Source: Eremophila alpestris peregrina | Lineage: Eukaryota > Chordata > Aves > Passeriformes > Alaudidae | Length of the DNA: 64,000 bases | Assembly: GCA_009792885.1 (NCBI GenBank) | Contig: WMCF01000067.1 | Location: 609,108-673,107, forward strand | Direction: 5' to 3' | Shown here: positions 1 to 15,400 of the stretch, in pieces | How the letters are laid out: every line of letters starts with the position of its first letter | Numbering within the stretch: the first letter of the stretch is position 1 | Notes under the pieces: model-generated | The model's input: only the letters and a program-made list of their open reading frames with translations | What the model was told of the DNA's origin: nothing | Database searches by the model: none | Position numbers and translations under genes: made by a program

Positions 1-175
1 CACTATACACAACCAACTGTCTCACAAGAGATATTTCCCCTTTCTTTCTTGCCAAACTTCAGTAAAATAAAAGTAGCTAAACCAAACACAGGGGTGCAGA
101 ACTTCACCTGACCACAACAGCAGTAGGTACAAGAGAAATGCCAAGTATCTGGAGGGAAAAGCTCCTGTCCCTTAC

Positions 176-422
176 CCTCCCGCCGGCGGAAGTTCTTCTT
201 GTCCTGGATAGCATCGGTCAGTGTGGTCATCATCTCCTGCTGCTTGAGAGAGAGGATGCCCAGGCCTTTCACCAGCCCTGCCAGACCATAGGCTGCCCCT
301 TTGCGCTCAGCATACTTGTCAGATTCCAACAGCAGCTGCATCAGCTTCTGGATCATTCCTCCTGCATCCTCCTTAATTGCAGGCACTAGAGGTGGTAAAC
401 AGCTTGCCACTGACTCCTGAAC
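176..422 (-). CDS. GCN1: GCN1 coding exon 34 (last in window)
   Basis: Residues 1355-1437, VQESVASCLPPLVPAIKEDA, SDKYAERKGAAYGLAGLVKG and QDKKNFRRREG. Acceptor TTTTACAG, donor GTAAGG. It lies within the segment homologous to fungal elongation factor 3. Bases 1-175 are the start of the next intron and the gene runs on past the window edge. Confidence 0.96.
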
Positions 423-3400
423 CTGTAAAACAATCCACCAGTCACCAGATTACAAACATTACCAACACACATTGCCCCTAGAATGTACCCCAAGTGAAAC
501 CCTTCTGTCACTGTTTTTCATCTCTCTGCCATCCCTAACCTGCCTCTGTGTGGAACCGGATGACTCCTCCCAAAGGCACCTACCTGCTGAGATGGGGTGG
601 ACAAGGCTGCTATCAGTTTGCCAACAATTGGTTTCACTTTAGGGTCACTCTTGTCCAGATGTTTTGCCAGTGACCCCATCAGAATGACCACGCTTTGCCT
701 GACAGCATCATAACTGGCATCATTAGGAGCATTTTTCAGGAATTCTTCAAACACTGGCAAGAGAGAGTTAACATTGTCCTGAAAAACAAAACCACAGAAC
801 TTGCCACTAGAGTCCACTCAGAAAGAGATTTGCTATGCTCAGTGGACTTGTTTGTTCTTCTCTGAGCCAACAACTGAACAATCACACTGTATTTACAGTT
901 CATTTCATGTGTCACATCACATAAAACCTTGCACCATCCCAACAGGCAACAAATATTTCCTGCTAGAGAGAAATTAGCTCTTCAAAATTAGAATCCCCAA
1001 GCCTGCCAGCATGATGTTCTGCCAGAAACAAGGCAAGCTCCCAGGCCTGAATATCAGTGCCCACTCCTCTCCTTGCCCCATCTGCCAAGGGAGAGCAGAA
1101 ACATCAAACAAAATTCACACTGTTTTTCTAAGAAACACAATGAAAGAATGAATACTATGAAAATACCCCAACTATCTTGGGCTAAACTAAAGAATACAAG
1201 CATCTGTCCAGAGGTGACTGGCACGTATGAAGAAAGAAGCTGAGCAATTCACACCCTGCATACCTTCCCCATCTGACACTGCTGGGGAAGAGCTGGCAGG
1301 GAGAAGAATGGTCCTCAGTTCCTCAATATTTTAAGTTTAATTAAGCCAGGTTTCATTTTTTGCTTTGCATGAAGCCTGAAAAGGAATTCTCATCTTTGCA
1401 GGATTAAAAGATCTATGGTCTGATTTTATTTTTATTGCTCTGGTTTTATACCATTTTAACTCCAGTTGATCCAGGGATATTACATTTTATAGCAATGACA
1501 GGGATGAACCACACTTAGGCAACACTAAACACTAGCAGAACAACTCTGAACACAAAAATTCCTAAATGAAAGTTTTCAGCTGTTACAAGTAACAGCAACC
1601 CCTAAGAAATTTATAAAAATTTAAAAAAATATATCTCTGGGCTCCAGCACAGTATCTGTATATCCATTACATCTTTTTTCCACTGATAGGGACAGAAACA
1701 TTCAGACTTACTTTGCCATGAGTGTTGAGTGTTGAAAGAGCTGCATCCAACATGCACTTCCTGACCTCAGGACTGCGATCATTCAGAGCATCGGGCACAA
1801 AGAACTGAAAGAGGGGCTTCACCTGAGAACTGTCCAGATGCTCTGAGAGTTTGTTAAGGGCCAGTGCAATGCCACACCTGTGAAGAAGGTTATGAGCCTG
1901 TTAGGTTACTGACTTCTCACAGAATGGAGAGCTCACAATCACATTTGCTATCAGCAGCAATTACAGAAACTGAGAGCAAGAACCATAATGGAAACTAAAT
2001 GCCTGAGAGTGTCCAACCTCTGTGCATTTCATTACATAACTCCATGCTGCAGTCTCCCACAAGGACAACAATCCCTCAGCCATATAATAGCTTTTATCTC
2101 AATTAAGCTTTAGGGATACTTGAGCCAACTTAGACATCAGGATCACTTCAACTTCTGCTGAAACACAGCAGCTTTACAACAAGGTGCATCAGCATTAAAG
2201 GATAGATTAGCTCAAGGCAAGTAGCAAACAAGGTGATCTCCAATTAAACCTGTACAGAACATACAAGTAAACAGAAAGTAATTATCCAAACTGGGATTTG
2301 ACCAGTTCATCAAGGTTTGCACTGCTGCTCTTGAAACAATCAATGGTCCACACAGAAGTGGGAACATGGTAAGCTATGACAAAAATCAGACAGTCTGAGA
2401 TGGAAAGTGTTTTTATCACAACAGAGAGATGACAGCATCCAATATTTTGATGGAGTTCTGCCTGCCCCTAGTTTGCCTGAGGGGCACAAATATTCTCTAC
2501 CAGAAGGGCACATGAAAACAGCAAGTCAATACAATTGCATGTAAATTTATTCTTCTAAATAAAAATCAAAGGCATTTCATTTGGATGTACTCGAAGTGAT
2601 GAGATCAATCTGAATATGACTGTACCTTGCTTCCCACTGGTCAGGTGGTGATTCAGATATCACTCGTCCCAAAGCATCCAAAACTGGAGGTGGCCTCTGG
2701 AAGGAGAAAAAGATTTCATTAAAATGCCTTTTCCAAGGATAGGCACACAGAGAATTTGTCAACCATACCTGCAATGCCATTTGATAATACTGCACAGAGT
2801 TATGATACCACTAGCAGAAGAGCAAGGGAAAAAAACTAGCAGAAAGCATGTTTGGGGTCAAAATTTCTTCAACTGACACTGTCCTACCACAGTCTTTCTG
2901 TATGATCCAAGGCACCCCTCCCACCTGTCCAATGGTGCCATTAGTGGCTGATAACATGAAGTTCAAGACACTGAAGTCTGTGCTAAGCTCAGACAGGACA
3001 ACAGTAGATTCAATGCACATCTTCAGGACAGACAAAGGAAAAGTGACTAACAGAAAACAAAGATCATGCCTGTCAACCCCTTAGGGCAAGAGTACTTACA
3101 TAGAGCTTCTCCTGGTAGATTTCTGTGAGCTTGCTCATGACCTCTGCTGCTTGCTTTCGGTACTGAGCTACAGCTCTGGAAAGAGCCTCAGCCCCTGCCT
3201 GTCGCACTGCCTCTTCGTGGTAGATGACATCTTTGATCAGCAGGGAGCACAGGTCAGGCTGCAGCTCCAAACCCATGGACTCCCACAGCCTGCAGCACAC
3301 ACATACACACACAGGTGATGGGTCACCTTTCAGCAAAGAAGCCATTTGGAGTGACCTCCAGCTGCCCTCCAAAGCCCCTGAGTGCAGCTCCATGCCATGG

Positions 3401-6400
3401 GCAGAGAAGAGATCCCCCTAAAACCCAATCAACAAAGAAGAACCTTTACCTCTCTGCCAGCTTCTGAATCTCATCTTCAACATCAAACTTTACTACCCAG
3501 AGGCGACGCAACAGGTTCAGTCCATTCTTCTCATCACTGTCTGGGGTTGGTAGAACCATCTGTAGCTCCATCAGTCCCTGAGTTAGTTAACAGGAAAATC
3601 AGTGCAAGGATCTTATTTTCAGAAATAAACACTTTAAAACACTTAAAATATTTGGCAAGTCAAGCTCTCAATGGTTGGAAGTATCAAAATTCATGTTTGT
3701 TTGTGCCTCACACTGCCCATGATGGTCAAGGACTTCCTATCACTAGTAGGTGAGATGGTGGGACTCCAGAACAGTGCTCCACAGGCAGCTTGCAGAGAAG
3801 CTCTGGTAACTACAGTCTATTTTGCTTCTAAGCACAGACAACACAGCTCAGGTGGGCTAAACTGGAATTCGTTTCATGGCAAAGAATAACAAGCACCCTT
3901 GAAGTTTTTCTTTCTGCATTCTCAGAAGTGACTAAGCCTGAAGCTTTCCAACAACAAGGCTCAGTACAGACAAGAATTTTTTGACAGCTTCTCTCTTTAA
4001 GACTAAGCTCTATCCAAATGTAAACAGAAGGTGTTAAGTAGTCCTAATTATACCTCTTTTAAGGGAACAAAGATGTGGATAAACTCGGAGTACTCCTTCT
4101 TGCAAATAAATCCAGCACAAAGAGCATGACGTGGAGCATTATTGTTCAGCCTGCCCAAAGCCTGGCATCACAGCTGAAGCCTCCAAAGTGTTAGAGAAGA
4201 TTCACCTCCCAAAAACATAAGGAATTCGGTGTGACCCTGAATGATTCCCACCTACCCTGAGAGCTGCATCTCTGACGTTCATGCAGGGAGACTGCAGGGC
4301 CTGCAGGAGCACATCGATCTCCTCCTGCTCGGCGTAGGCACAGCCGTCCTCACCGCTGCTGCTCGCGCACAGCGCCGTCAGCGCCTCCGAGGCCAGCACC
4401 TACAACACACGAGCTACTGGCACAGACTCCACTGCTCCCTGAACTGCTGTCAAAGCAAGCACTGAGTGCTGTCACAGCACAGAAAATTCCCAAAGAACAG
4501 TCACAAACTGAGACAAGTTCAGCCCAACTCTTTGCTTTTTATTGTTGACCTTTCTGCCGCCTCATCCCTTACAACACTCAGAGGAGAGACTACTGAGTTT
4601 ATCTGGCAGAGCAAGGCCTTAGAGAAAGAAAAAATGTCACCTCTGGAAGACTGAAGAATATATTTGGTGCAATAAAACCCACAGAAAAAAAAGATGCAGA
4701 CATTTTAATCCAAGAATACCATAAACACAGAACAAAATTGGGAATGTATCAACCACCAGCATCAGAGACTTAAAGCAGATGGTACATTTCCCTCATTTAG
4801 ATGCTGGTGAGACTTAGGGAGAATCCTGCCTGTGGTTATGAAGCTGAGCACTCACCTGTAACCGTGGAGAACCTGTTCCTATCACCCGGGTCAGCAGAAT
4901 CAGCATGTCCCTGCGGGGCAGCAGCTCTGGGCCATTCTGGAGTTGAGGGGAGAAAAGGACAGGGGGGAAGGAAGGAAAAAAGACTATTACCTTGTGATTT
5001 CAAAGTGCCTTGCCTATGTATGACACTACTTAAAAAATCCCAGTCAAAACCTAGGGCTAAACAGGTACCAAAATCCATGGCAGAAAACAATCCTATACAG
5101 TTAACTCTAACTTGGAGAATTATCTGCTTTGTCCAGTTTACACATCAGCTGTTTTATCCCATGGCTCATCTGAAGGAGGTCATCTGACCCCACAGCTCTC
5201 ACCTCATCCACCAACAGAGACTGGCCATTTCCTGATGATCTCAGCTGAGCATGGACTGTAAGAATCTGCAGAATCTTGACCAGGAACTCCTCCTTGTCTT
5301 CGCTGTTATGGGGTGTCTCAGTCATAACTGTCTTCAGGAGAGGAAAGACTAAGGAAAATGCTGGGGCTGATAATGGGGCAGCACCTGTGAAAGGGAAAAA
5401 CCATCCTGTGAACACAGCTGATCCTCCCATGACTTGGTTGATAATACTGACTGATATAAAATGTACACTTGAGTAGCTCATAATAGATATGGCCAAGCTT
5501 CAGCCTCATGCACAAAGATGCTTAGTAAAGCTAAGTATTTGCCACTTTACAGCAGCAACAGAGTAGCCCCAACAGTGACTTCTGGCATTTCAGTGTTAGG
5601 TTAAGGGCAGGATTTATGATCTTAGGGGTCTTTTTCAACCTAAATTATTCTGTGATTCTACCTCACTTCAATGAAATTCACATTGGGATTCCAAATTACT
5701 ACCAATGCCTCAAGAGTATATAAATACATACTGTAAATGGAATTGAAACAATTCAATGAATTATCACTTATACAGTCACTTATGAAGTTCATTTGTCCAA
5801 AAGCAAGGCCCTGTTTGTCAGCTGCATCTCCTTTAAACACTCCCTACCAACCCAGCTAACCTGTCATTCCAGCCTTCAGCTGGATCCTTGAGAATTAAGT
5901 CCTTCTAATTCTGGTGCAAGCTTCAACTCCCCTCTCCTCCTTGAAAAATTCAAGCTTCTGGATCCCTGTTGTAAAAAAATTTTGCTCCTTCCTTTCTACA
6001 GGGCCTTGACTATAGCATATTACAAATGCTACTTCCAGTCCTTCATTAGTCCAGTTAATATTCAAATACCAGGTGTCTATGGAAAACATTTCCTTTCTAT
6101 ATCCTATCCATGCTGACAGAGAATACCCAAGTCTGAATTTCTAAATGCAGATGAAGAGCATTGCAGATACAATACTGCAGTATTAGTCAGCTTATGTAGG
6201 GCAAAAATACTGCAAAAGTAGTTCAAGGGAGAAATATGAAATCCCAAACACATTCTGAGCTTTTATTTAACATGAACAGCTTCAGTACAACCCTCTCTAT
6301 TTCTCATGTGGGATTTTTCTCTCTGTTTTCTCAGTATCTGTTTGCTTTTACACTTTTCTTTTATTTTTTAATTATTGGCCAGATATTTTTGGCCTTAAAC

Positions 6401-9400
6401 CACTGTCCCTCTATACATAGTAGGAGGAAGAAAGCTTTATTGGGGAAGAAAAATATTCTCCTTACACAGTAGCTGGTATTGACCAGCCCAAGAATGATTA
6501 TAGGATGTATCTTGGCACTTCAACAATGAATGATAAATTCTATTATCCACATAACAATGAGGTATGGTGTCTCTTAGGTCTCACAGCAACCTAAGAAATT
6601 AATCTCTACTAAATCATATCACACAAGTACATTTCAAAGAACTTCAAAAATGAGGAAAAATCCTTTGGGAATATAGTATGACTTGTCCAACAAAGTGCTG
6701 TAGAAACTACTGCCCTTGTCTTGCAAAAGTGGAAAAAAATATTAATTTAATTAAGCAATATATGAAATCTTGAAGGACTGAAAATACTTCCACTATTTTC
6801 TGGAAATCTGGGTTATCTGATGAACAGCTCCAAAGCCTGGGTGAAGTGAACCATCTCTGTCCCTGGAGTACACCCTGAGACAGCCAAAGCCATCCCAGCC
6901 CTCAAAGGACACATACCAACCCTCCTCTTCTGTACTCAGATCTTCAGTGAAGTGGCTCAAGTACTTGTGCACTCCACTGTGAAGAAGATTCTGGAAGCAA
7001 CCTAAATTAAAACTAACTCTGGGAAATGAATTTTTTTTTAAGTCAAGAAAAAAAGGTTTTCTTTAAATCATTACCTTGCACTGTAAACATATTGGTGCTT
7101 GCCTTCAAGTTACAGAGTGGAGAGAATTGCTATTTCTACAATCATGCCAGTATAAAATATTCATGAACTGCAGCACCACACAGCAAACAAGCAGAGGCCA
7201 TTGGCACTTCACTGCTGTGATCACAGATAACAAGCAATTATTTTGCCTCTCCACTTAGTCTCACTGAATCCCTTATGCTGAGTGGTGTTGAAAGGTGAGA
7301 GCTGTCCTTGGCAAAGATGAGCCTTAATTTCACTCCTCTTACTTCTGTATGAACCATTTTAAGAAAAAATACCATTATTTCATTTCTACGCTTAATTATT
7401 GTTGCAACATCATTTCTACTACTACCAGCAGAAAAAAAACCCTTAAGGTTTTTCATATCTATAAACAGCTATCCAATTAAAAAAGAAAAAGTGAAGTTTT
7501 GCTTGCAAAATATAATACAAACTCTGAAAACTAAACCAGTTCACAGTTATTGGAGGTGGGGGCAGTGTCAGCAGGATTTACCATATCTACCATACTTCAT
7601 ACCTGGCTCTCCCTTGCTGGTTCTGCTGGGAATGGTGTGGGCATGCAGCAAACTGACCACTCTGTTCAGAGCAACAGGCAGCTCTTCCTGACACCAGGAT
7701 TCATCTAATTCACACTCTGGTTTCATCAGCCGCAAGGTCACATGGCTCACCAGAGTACCTGGAATGGAAGAATAAAGAATCCATCAGAGGGCTCAACCAA
7801 AATATTTCTCAAGAGAAAAAGCCCCAGGAACACAGACCCAAGAACTGTAACAAAGCTCTGGGCAAGAGCCCAGGCTGCAAAGAGGCTCAGAGCAGGAAGC
7901 CCAGCCCAGGGCTGTCAGGGGACAGATTTCTTCACGTGTGAGTTACACTCACACCCTCCAAACTCTGCACAGGGAAGATGGTCCCACAGTGACCAGCTGC
8001 TCCTCAGAGCTGGTCACTGCCCAGACAAGTCTTTGTCTTTGGTGCCAGTCCTACCCAGCAGTAGGATCTCTAAGAAATCAGTCATCTCCCTAAACACTGT
8101 TCCAGGTGATTTTTCCTCCTGGCTTTCTGTGGTACATGGTCATGATCCACCACGTCTAAGACCAAGAATTTTCCCCACCATCAAAATGACACATCCTGCC
8201 CTTAAACAGCAACTGCAAATACTCACCAAAGGTTTTCAGTCGAGCAGGCATGACACAAGAAGCTAAGGAAAGAAAAGGCTTCTTAATCCTTGGAGCAGCC
8301 AAAGGAGATCGTAAAAGTGGCAAGAAGGAACTGATGAGACCAGGGATGTACTGAGTGAGACCAGGAGGCTTTCTCTTTATAACAGTGTCCAGGAGTCCTA
8401 GAGCTGTTTCCAGCTCATTATCAAGCTGTAAGAGAAACAATTCAAGAGATTAACATAAAAAAGCTCCACTGAAAAAAAAAACTGGGTTGTTAAATCTCTT
8501 TTCTAATAACAGAAACAAATAGGTGATTGCTACACCATTTTCTGTCAAAGTGATTTGGGTCATGGTGGCTTCAGAGGTGGCAGAAAATACAACCAAAACT
8601 CACCTCCTTCAGCCGTTTCCTTATCTGAGCCTCCCTTTCCAGCTGTGCATGCATCAGCTCCTTCTGCTTGCTTGTCAGCTGCACCTCATCCTTTATTCCC
8701 TTCTTCTTCTTTATCTCCTGCAACGGAGAATCCATGGTCATCACTATCTAGGAACTACAAACACCATCCTTCAATAAGTCAGAGAAGCAAGCTGGAAACG
8801 GAGTTTTTTGCAATTTATTTTTAAAACAGTATCAAAATATCCTTCCAAGTATCTCTCTTGAGTAAAGACACAAAATGGACATCAGCAGATTAACAACACT
8901 TAGATATCACTTTAGCAGGGTAACTTAAGTTTCTCTGCATTGCTCACAAATTATTTGGTATCATTAAAAAGTGCTGTCCAGTTTATTTACAGGGGATGAT
9001 GGTATGTCACCCTCCCCAGAGCTAAGAGAAGTCAATCTTTGTTTAAAAAATGGATACATACAGATAGAAGTATTCCAAGTAGTTCAGAGATCCCACCAGC
9101 ACACACACTGCCAGAAGCCATGGAACAACACACAACTTGCAGTGAAGATTCTGACCAGCCTGGCACTCCTTTTTCCATCAACTCACCTCCTTCAGCTCCA
9201 GCTCAATGATTTGTTCCTTGAAGGAATAAGCTTTGTTCTCCCTCTTCATGTTAGCCTTTTTCATACTATCCTGTTGAGCACTGAGAAAGAAAAGTAGAGA
9301 AAGAATCAGCACTGCTCTGGATTAAGGATCAGGCATAAAAATCCAGGAATTTCTGTGCAGAAACAGCATCTGACACATCCCAGTCACCCACTGGCAAGAA

Positions 9401-12400
9401 TATCAGCAGTGATCAATCCCCAGATGCACAAAGAAATTATGAAGACTTACCTCTGTATTATAGATTTGTCATACAGTTCTCCCTCGGGTGTCTTCATGAT
9501 GGCAAATTCCTCTCGAGTAACCTGGCACAGAGCTGGATTCTGCATTGATGCTGAGATGGTGCTGATGAGCTGTGGGAGCACTCTGCCAGGTGAAAGCAGG
9601 GAGAGAGACCCTACTGCATTCATAGATGACTGCCAGGAAAATGAAAAAAAAAACCATAATCAGCCTTGCTTAATATTAAGAAGTATGCCCTGCTGAGGCA
9701 GCCCCTGCTACATTCCAATACCCAATTCACTGTTCAGTGGGTACTTGAATCTTATCTAAAATTCTACTCAATTGCTTGTACATTCTTTTCCTCTTAAATC
9801 CCAGCTCCTTTTCCCCAAAGACGTCCTCTTTTAACCTCCCTCTTCCCCACCTTTAGACAGCTCTCCTTCCTTATAGACCAGTTAGTACTGAACTCCTCCA
9901 AGATATCTCTCAAAACTAACACAAGGAAAGCAGTTTATCACCTGGTTCTCAGGAGTGTAGGTTGTGATCCTGGGTAAGATGTCATTCAGGTGCTTGGAAA
10001 TGAAGTCTTTAGGATCTATCTTCATCTTGATGAGGAGGGCTGGCCAAAGTCCTGGCTGCACTGCCACTAGCAAGAAGAATAAATGAGCATAATAAACACG
10101 AAGCAGGTTGCTGGCACAACAAAACAAAAAGGTACAATAAAAACTCAAACACTGGCAGTGAGAGCCTTATCCCTGCACTTACCTACAGATGGATGATGGC
10201 TCACCAGCAGCATCTCCAGGGCCAGCTTCTCTGGCTCAAAGGAGTCCACATCCAGCCCTGCCACACTGGAGATGACACACAGGGCCTCATGCAGCACACG
10301 AGGGGGGATGTATGTCCTTCCCAGCTCCGACAGCTCTCCCGCCTCTGTCACCAGCACCTCGTGAGGCAGAATCTGAATGGACAACACCAAACCCTCCTGA
10401 GACCTGAGCACACTTCCCCACAGTAACACCAGGCTAAATGCCATCTCCCTGCCAATACCAAAAACCTGAAGTTCTCAAAGGAAAGAAGGGGATACAGGAT
10501 AAAAGCAAAACCAAAGCACAGGGATGACAGTGACAAGAAGATTTAGAACAGAGGACTATACTGGATTTGGCAAGCTGAGGTAAAATAAAACTAAAATGAT
10601 CACTTCTGGCAAAGACTCTGGAAAAGGCTGAGCCAGCTGGCTGGGAACAGTATGCCCAACTTCTGCAGTCTATAAGCCAGGGCCAAAGAAACGAAGATCC
10701 AAAAAAAAGGAAAGAAGCACTTGGTCTTTCAGCAGAGATTAAATCTGCATTAAAATAATAATACATGGAAAATACATGGAAAACTACAGCTTCCTCCCCA
10801 AAACATTTTGAATATGTTTTTTCTGTGTCTGTAGGGAAGACTAGGCATACCCCAGACATTGATACTGTAATATGCAGTAGTCCAGTAACAAGTGGCATTC
10901 CGGGAGATCATCTGGAGCTGAATTCTGTTCACATCAGGCTGTATGTCAATGCTAACAGCAAACCTAGGGCAGGGAGGTGACTGGCACCACTCAAACACCT
11001 GTCTGAGCAGACACCTGCTGGCTACTCACCTTATGAGAACTGAGAACCACTTTGAGCTCCTCCAGAAGCCCATAGGCCAGCTTGTACCCTCCCAGAGAGG
11101 ACAAGAGCTTCTTCACTGTGTGGTGGGCCTGCCTGCGGACGTGCCAGGTGCGGCTCAGCAGCACGGCCACCAGGGCACGGTGGTACTGCCTGCAAACAGA
11201 CACACAGGCTCAGCCAGGGAGCCAGCTCTGCACCAAGGGGACACAAAGGAGTTCTACATTGTGTGCAAAGCCCCAGGCCCAGTGCCCACAGAGCACTCTG
11301 GGGTCACACAGGGACTGGGGGACAGCAAGCCACCGTACGTACTGAACTTTGCTTTCAGGCAGCCGCTGTGCGTGATCCAGGAGCAGGCGCTCTGTCAGCT
11401 GCAGCACTGTACACATGGCTGGGGGAAAAGACAAATATTTAAAACAGCATGAGACTTTGCAAGGAAACAGATTCTTTTTTACCTAAAAACAAATGAGCAG
11501 CAAGCAGGACACATTAAAATAGCTCCCCAAGCTGAGCCTCTACATAATCTTCTCATTGAAGCTAGAGACAAATCCAGCTCAGATCTGCCAAGACTGGGAA
11601 CTGAACCATGATTTCACTGAAATGTTGTTAGCTGGATCCCAGGACAATTTTCCTGACCATTGTGTGTGACCTATTTTGGTCTAAGTTGACAGAGCAAAGC
11701 AAATTATAAACACCAAGCTCAGTGCTTCAGTTCTGTTAATTCCTAAGCCCTGCCAAAATGGCTTCAGTGGCAATGAAATGGGTACTGAGTGTCAGCTGTC
11801 ACAAGGCCCTTCCATTTCTTTACCATTTGGAATGATAAATGAATGATAACTCAGGTTCATGAAGAAATAAATTTACTCGTTTTCAAACTTAAGACTACAG
11901 CTAGTGTAGATGTACTTCTCATTTTAATCTGAAACTCTGTCCTCCAAGGATCACAGAACAGGGATAACAACATCAGTTCTTGTCAAGTACTAAGAAACAG
12001 AGTTAAACAGCAACTGGATATACAGTAACTGCCAATTTACCTTCCTCTGACGCAGATTGCAGAAACTTCTCAGATGTAAAAATTTGTTTTTTCTCATCCA
12101 AAATCAGCTGCCAGAAACCACTCAGCTTAGACTCTGACAGGAAAAGAACAGATGTCTATCAAGGATGTTTCAAAATAAGTCAGAACTCATCAGTGCACAT
12201 AAAATACAGTAGAATTCTCTCTCCTGAAATCCCTCAAGTTACTTCTAGCCTTACTTGTCTTCAATTCTAAAGCCTCTCATTTCTCTCATTCAGAACTATA
12301 AACAAGCCTGTAAAACACCAGCTGACAAAAAATACCTTTCTCTGACTTCTATGTGTGAAATGTAAAGTCTGATACACCTTAATCTTTCATAGGGCAAACC

Positions 12401-15400
12401 TTCCTAGAAGTAAAGAAGAGGAGGGAAGTAGTGTGTTGCTTTTGGTACAATACACCTGATTTTATATCATGGAAGATTTATGAATTCAGAGAGCTCTTGT
12501 AATATCCTCTGATGGGAGACAGAATTCCTGTCCCTATGCTTTCCAAAAGTTTGTAAAATCATTACCCAAATAATAGTCAAGTAATATTTCCAATGCATCA
12601 GTCAAATCTAACCATGTACAGTCAGGGTGAACATCTCCTGTCAGAATAAAGAGGAATATCACCCTGTGTGAATGGAAGGTGGAATTTGCAAAGCCATGGA
12701 AGAGTAAGAACTCTTCACTGACATAAATGAAAAAGATGGGAATTAATCTTTCCCTGCTTTATAGACTACCAATGATTCTCTATGTAGAAACAGATTAGGA
12801 AGTAGTATCCCCTGCACACTGTCAAGAAGTGTTAACCCTCAGAACCTGTTTATATTGGATTCTGCCAGCTGTTTTGTGACCTTACCAGTTTGTCCCTCAA
12901 TTACAGACATCCTGCAGATCAATAAAGCTGCAGCAACTCCTTCAGTTACCATGGGAACCTGAGTACTTTGAGATGCTGCTTTTTCTACTGTTTGGATCAG
13001 CATCGGCAGCAAGTCCATTCCCTGCAATAATGTGTCACCTGAGGGGACAAAAGAGACACATTACAAAACAGCAGGGTCCTCACTTTACAACCCAGGGATC
13101 TGCCATGAGACAGGAAAGGAATCAGACACACACTGGGAAGGCTGAATCTCCCGAAGTATTTGCCAATCACTCACTAAACTGCAACTATGAAAAGCTCAGT
13201 GGCAACCAATTCAGTCCTTTCCTCACAGACAAAACAGTCCCATCTCAATAGATTAAGTTTCTGTTCATGGAATGCAAAAGAAAATGCTAATTCAGTTACA
13301 TTAAAGGAATTATTTCAAATCACAGGAAGTCTGACTTCAAAGATTAATGTTTCCCTGAGAGAGGGAAAGCAAATTCCTGGCAAGCCATGACCATCTGTTT
13401 CAGTTCAAACATTCAGAAGTTAAGGAATCCCAGAGGTCTACAGATGTGGATAAAATGCTGCAGTCAAAGGGGGCAGGACCAACACATGTAAATCTCTAGA
13501 GGATCACCAAAAGGAATAATTCCTCTTCATTTCAAACACAGTAATTAATTTTTTTTTTAATTTCCAAGAGTCACAGCCAGAAACCAAGATCCCACTGTGT
13601 TGGGTGCTATATAAAACAAACGTATGTCCCCTGAGCTAGAAACCTTACAATTTAGTGTAAGACAAAAATAAAGCACTCAAACATTACTTTGAGATCTATG
13701 AAAGACAGCATGATGGGCAGTGATTTTGGTTATACAAAGACCAAACCATCTTTATAAACTTGAAGACAAAACAGAGTTTAGGGAGAAATATGAAGGACAC
13801 TAAACAGACACTGCCTAACAAAATCTTTCCTAATCTGTACGGCTCTCTATATCAGGAAGTACAAAGATTGGCAACTCTCCTCCTAATCCCCACAGCCAAG
13901 AGTTATTAACAGCTGCCAGTTTTACCTTTGAAGGAGGCTAGCATGCACTGCAGGTAGGCATGTCTCACTGCTGAAGTCGAGGTTTTAAGGCTGAAGGCTT
14001 TCTTTAGCCATTCCACCAGCTTTTTAGGAACTTCCGTGGTGAACCGAACACACCAGAGAGCCAGGACAGAGACTGCATGAACCAATGTGCCTTCATGGAC
14101 TGGGGAGAATCACAGAGCTCACATCAGTTCAGCAATTGCAGAAAGGACAGAACATGAAACAGAAAGCAGCTAACAACATCAGGATGCAGGAAAAGAACAC
14201 GTGCTCCTAAAAGGCACAGCACAGTCTCCACGGGGTTTGTCATCAAAACAAGGCAACAGATTCTGTAACGCAGCAGGTAAGAATCCAGATTTATCCTGAA
14301 TAACCATGTGAAAATCCTGCTCAAGATGAAAGCAACTTAGCAAATCCAGAACAAAGGCAAGAGGTCTCACCTTCTTGTTGCAGGAAAGGGATGAAAAGCT
14401 CAGCCACAGTTGCACTCAGAGCTTGGCTGGAGGGTCCAGAAACCACGTGGTGACTAAGGCTGCCAATCCCTGAAAGGACAGAATTCTCTTAGTTCCCAAA
14501 CTACCAACAAAACGTCTAAAACCAATCAAGAACAACCCTTCACACTTCAATCCTTGCACAGACATCTCTTTTTCTTGTCACTACAACTGGATATCACATC
14601 CACCATGTACCACAGTGCCAGATCTGTGTCTTCATTTTCACTCTGGGTGAAAGTTATCTTCATTGAAAAAAAATTTTGGCCTATCAGCCAATTATTTTCT
14701 TTGAATAGAAAGTCAGGAGCTAGTATATATCCAGCACCCTCTATGGCTTCAACTACAGCTAATTTAGAGTAACAGGCAGGAAATCCTAAAGGCTGAGGTA
14801 CTGATCCCTTCCATTCAGTCTGCTGCTCAATTTCTTCCACCAGAGAAGCAGCTTTCTTCTAGGATCCTCACCTGAAAGGACACTCATCTTCTGAGCAACA
14901 ACTGTCAGCTTCCCCTCTGAGCCTGCCAACAAGAAACACAAAGGTGACAGGTGATTACAGGAAACAACTCTGTGTTAATCAAGAATCTCCAAAACACAAA
15001 AGCTTGCTCCGTTATTCCTGATCCAGGCTGAGCCACCCCTTTCATACAGGCAGTAAAGAAAACAGAAAATACAACACACAAAAATCCTTGAGGCTGTCCA
15101 CTGCTTATCCTACAATTTACTCACCTCCTAAGATGGCAAAAAGGTGCCTGCCCAGTGACTCCACAGCCGAAGGATCGCTGCACTGCCGAGCCAAGTTCTT
15201 TAATGCCACCACTGCTTCATCCATCAGCTGCACACTGTTGGATTTCAGATGACCTGGAAAATAATGCACAAGCTAAGAAATCCTTATGACAAACTGCATA
15301 AAATCAGCATGTAAGGATCATCTTTACATGTGGCTGAATGCAGCTTCTGGAACCATCATGTGAACTAGTTCAACTCAAATTTACAGCATTATCCTCCCTC

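Noticed and set aside
7742..8266. 174-codon plus-strand frame opposite GCN1
   Set aside because: It crosses GCN1 intron and exon boundaries on the opposite strand, is basic and low in structure, and has no recognisable domain.
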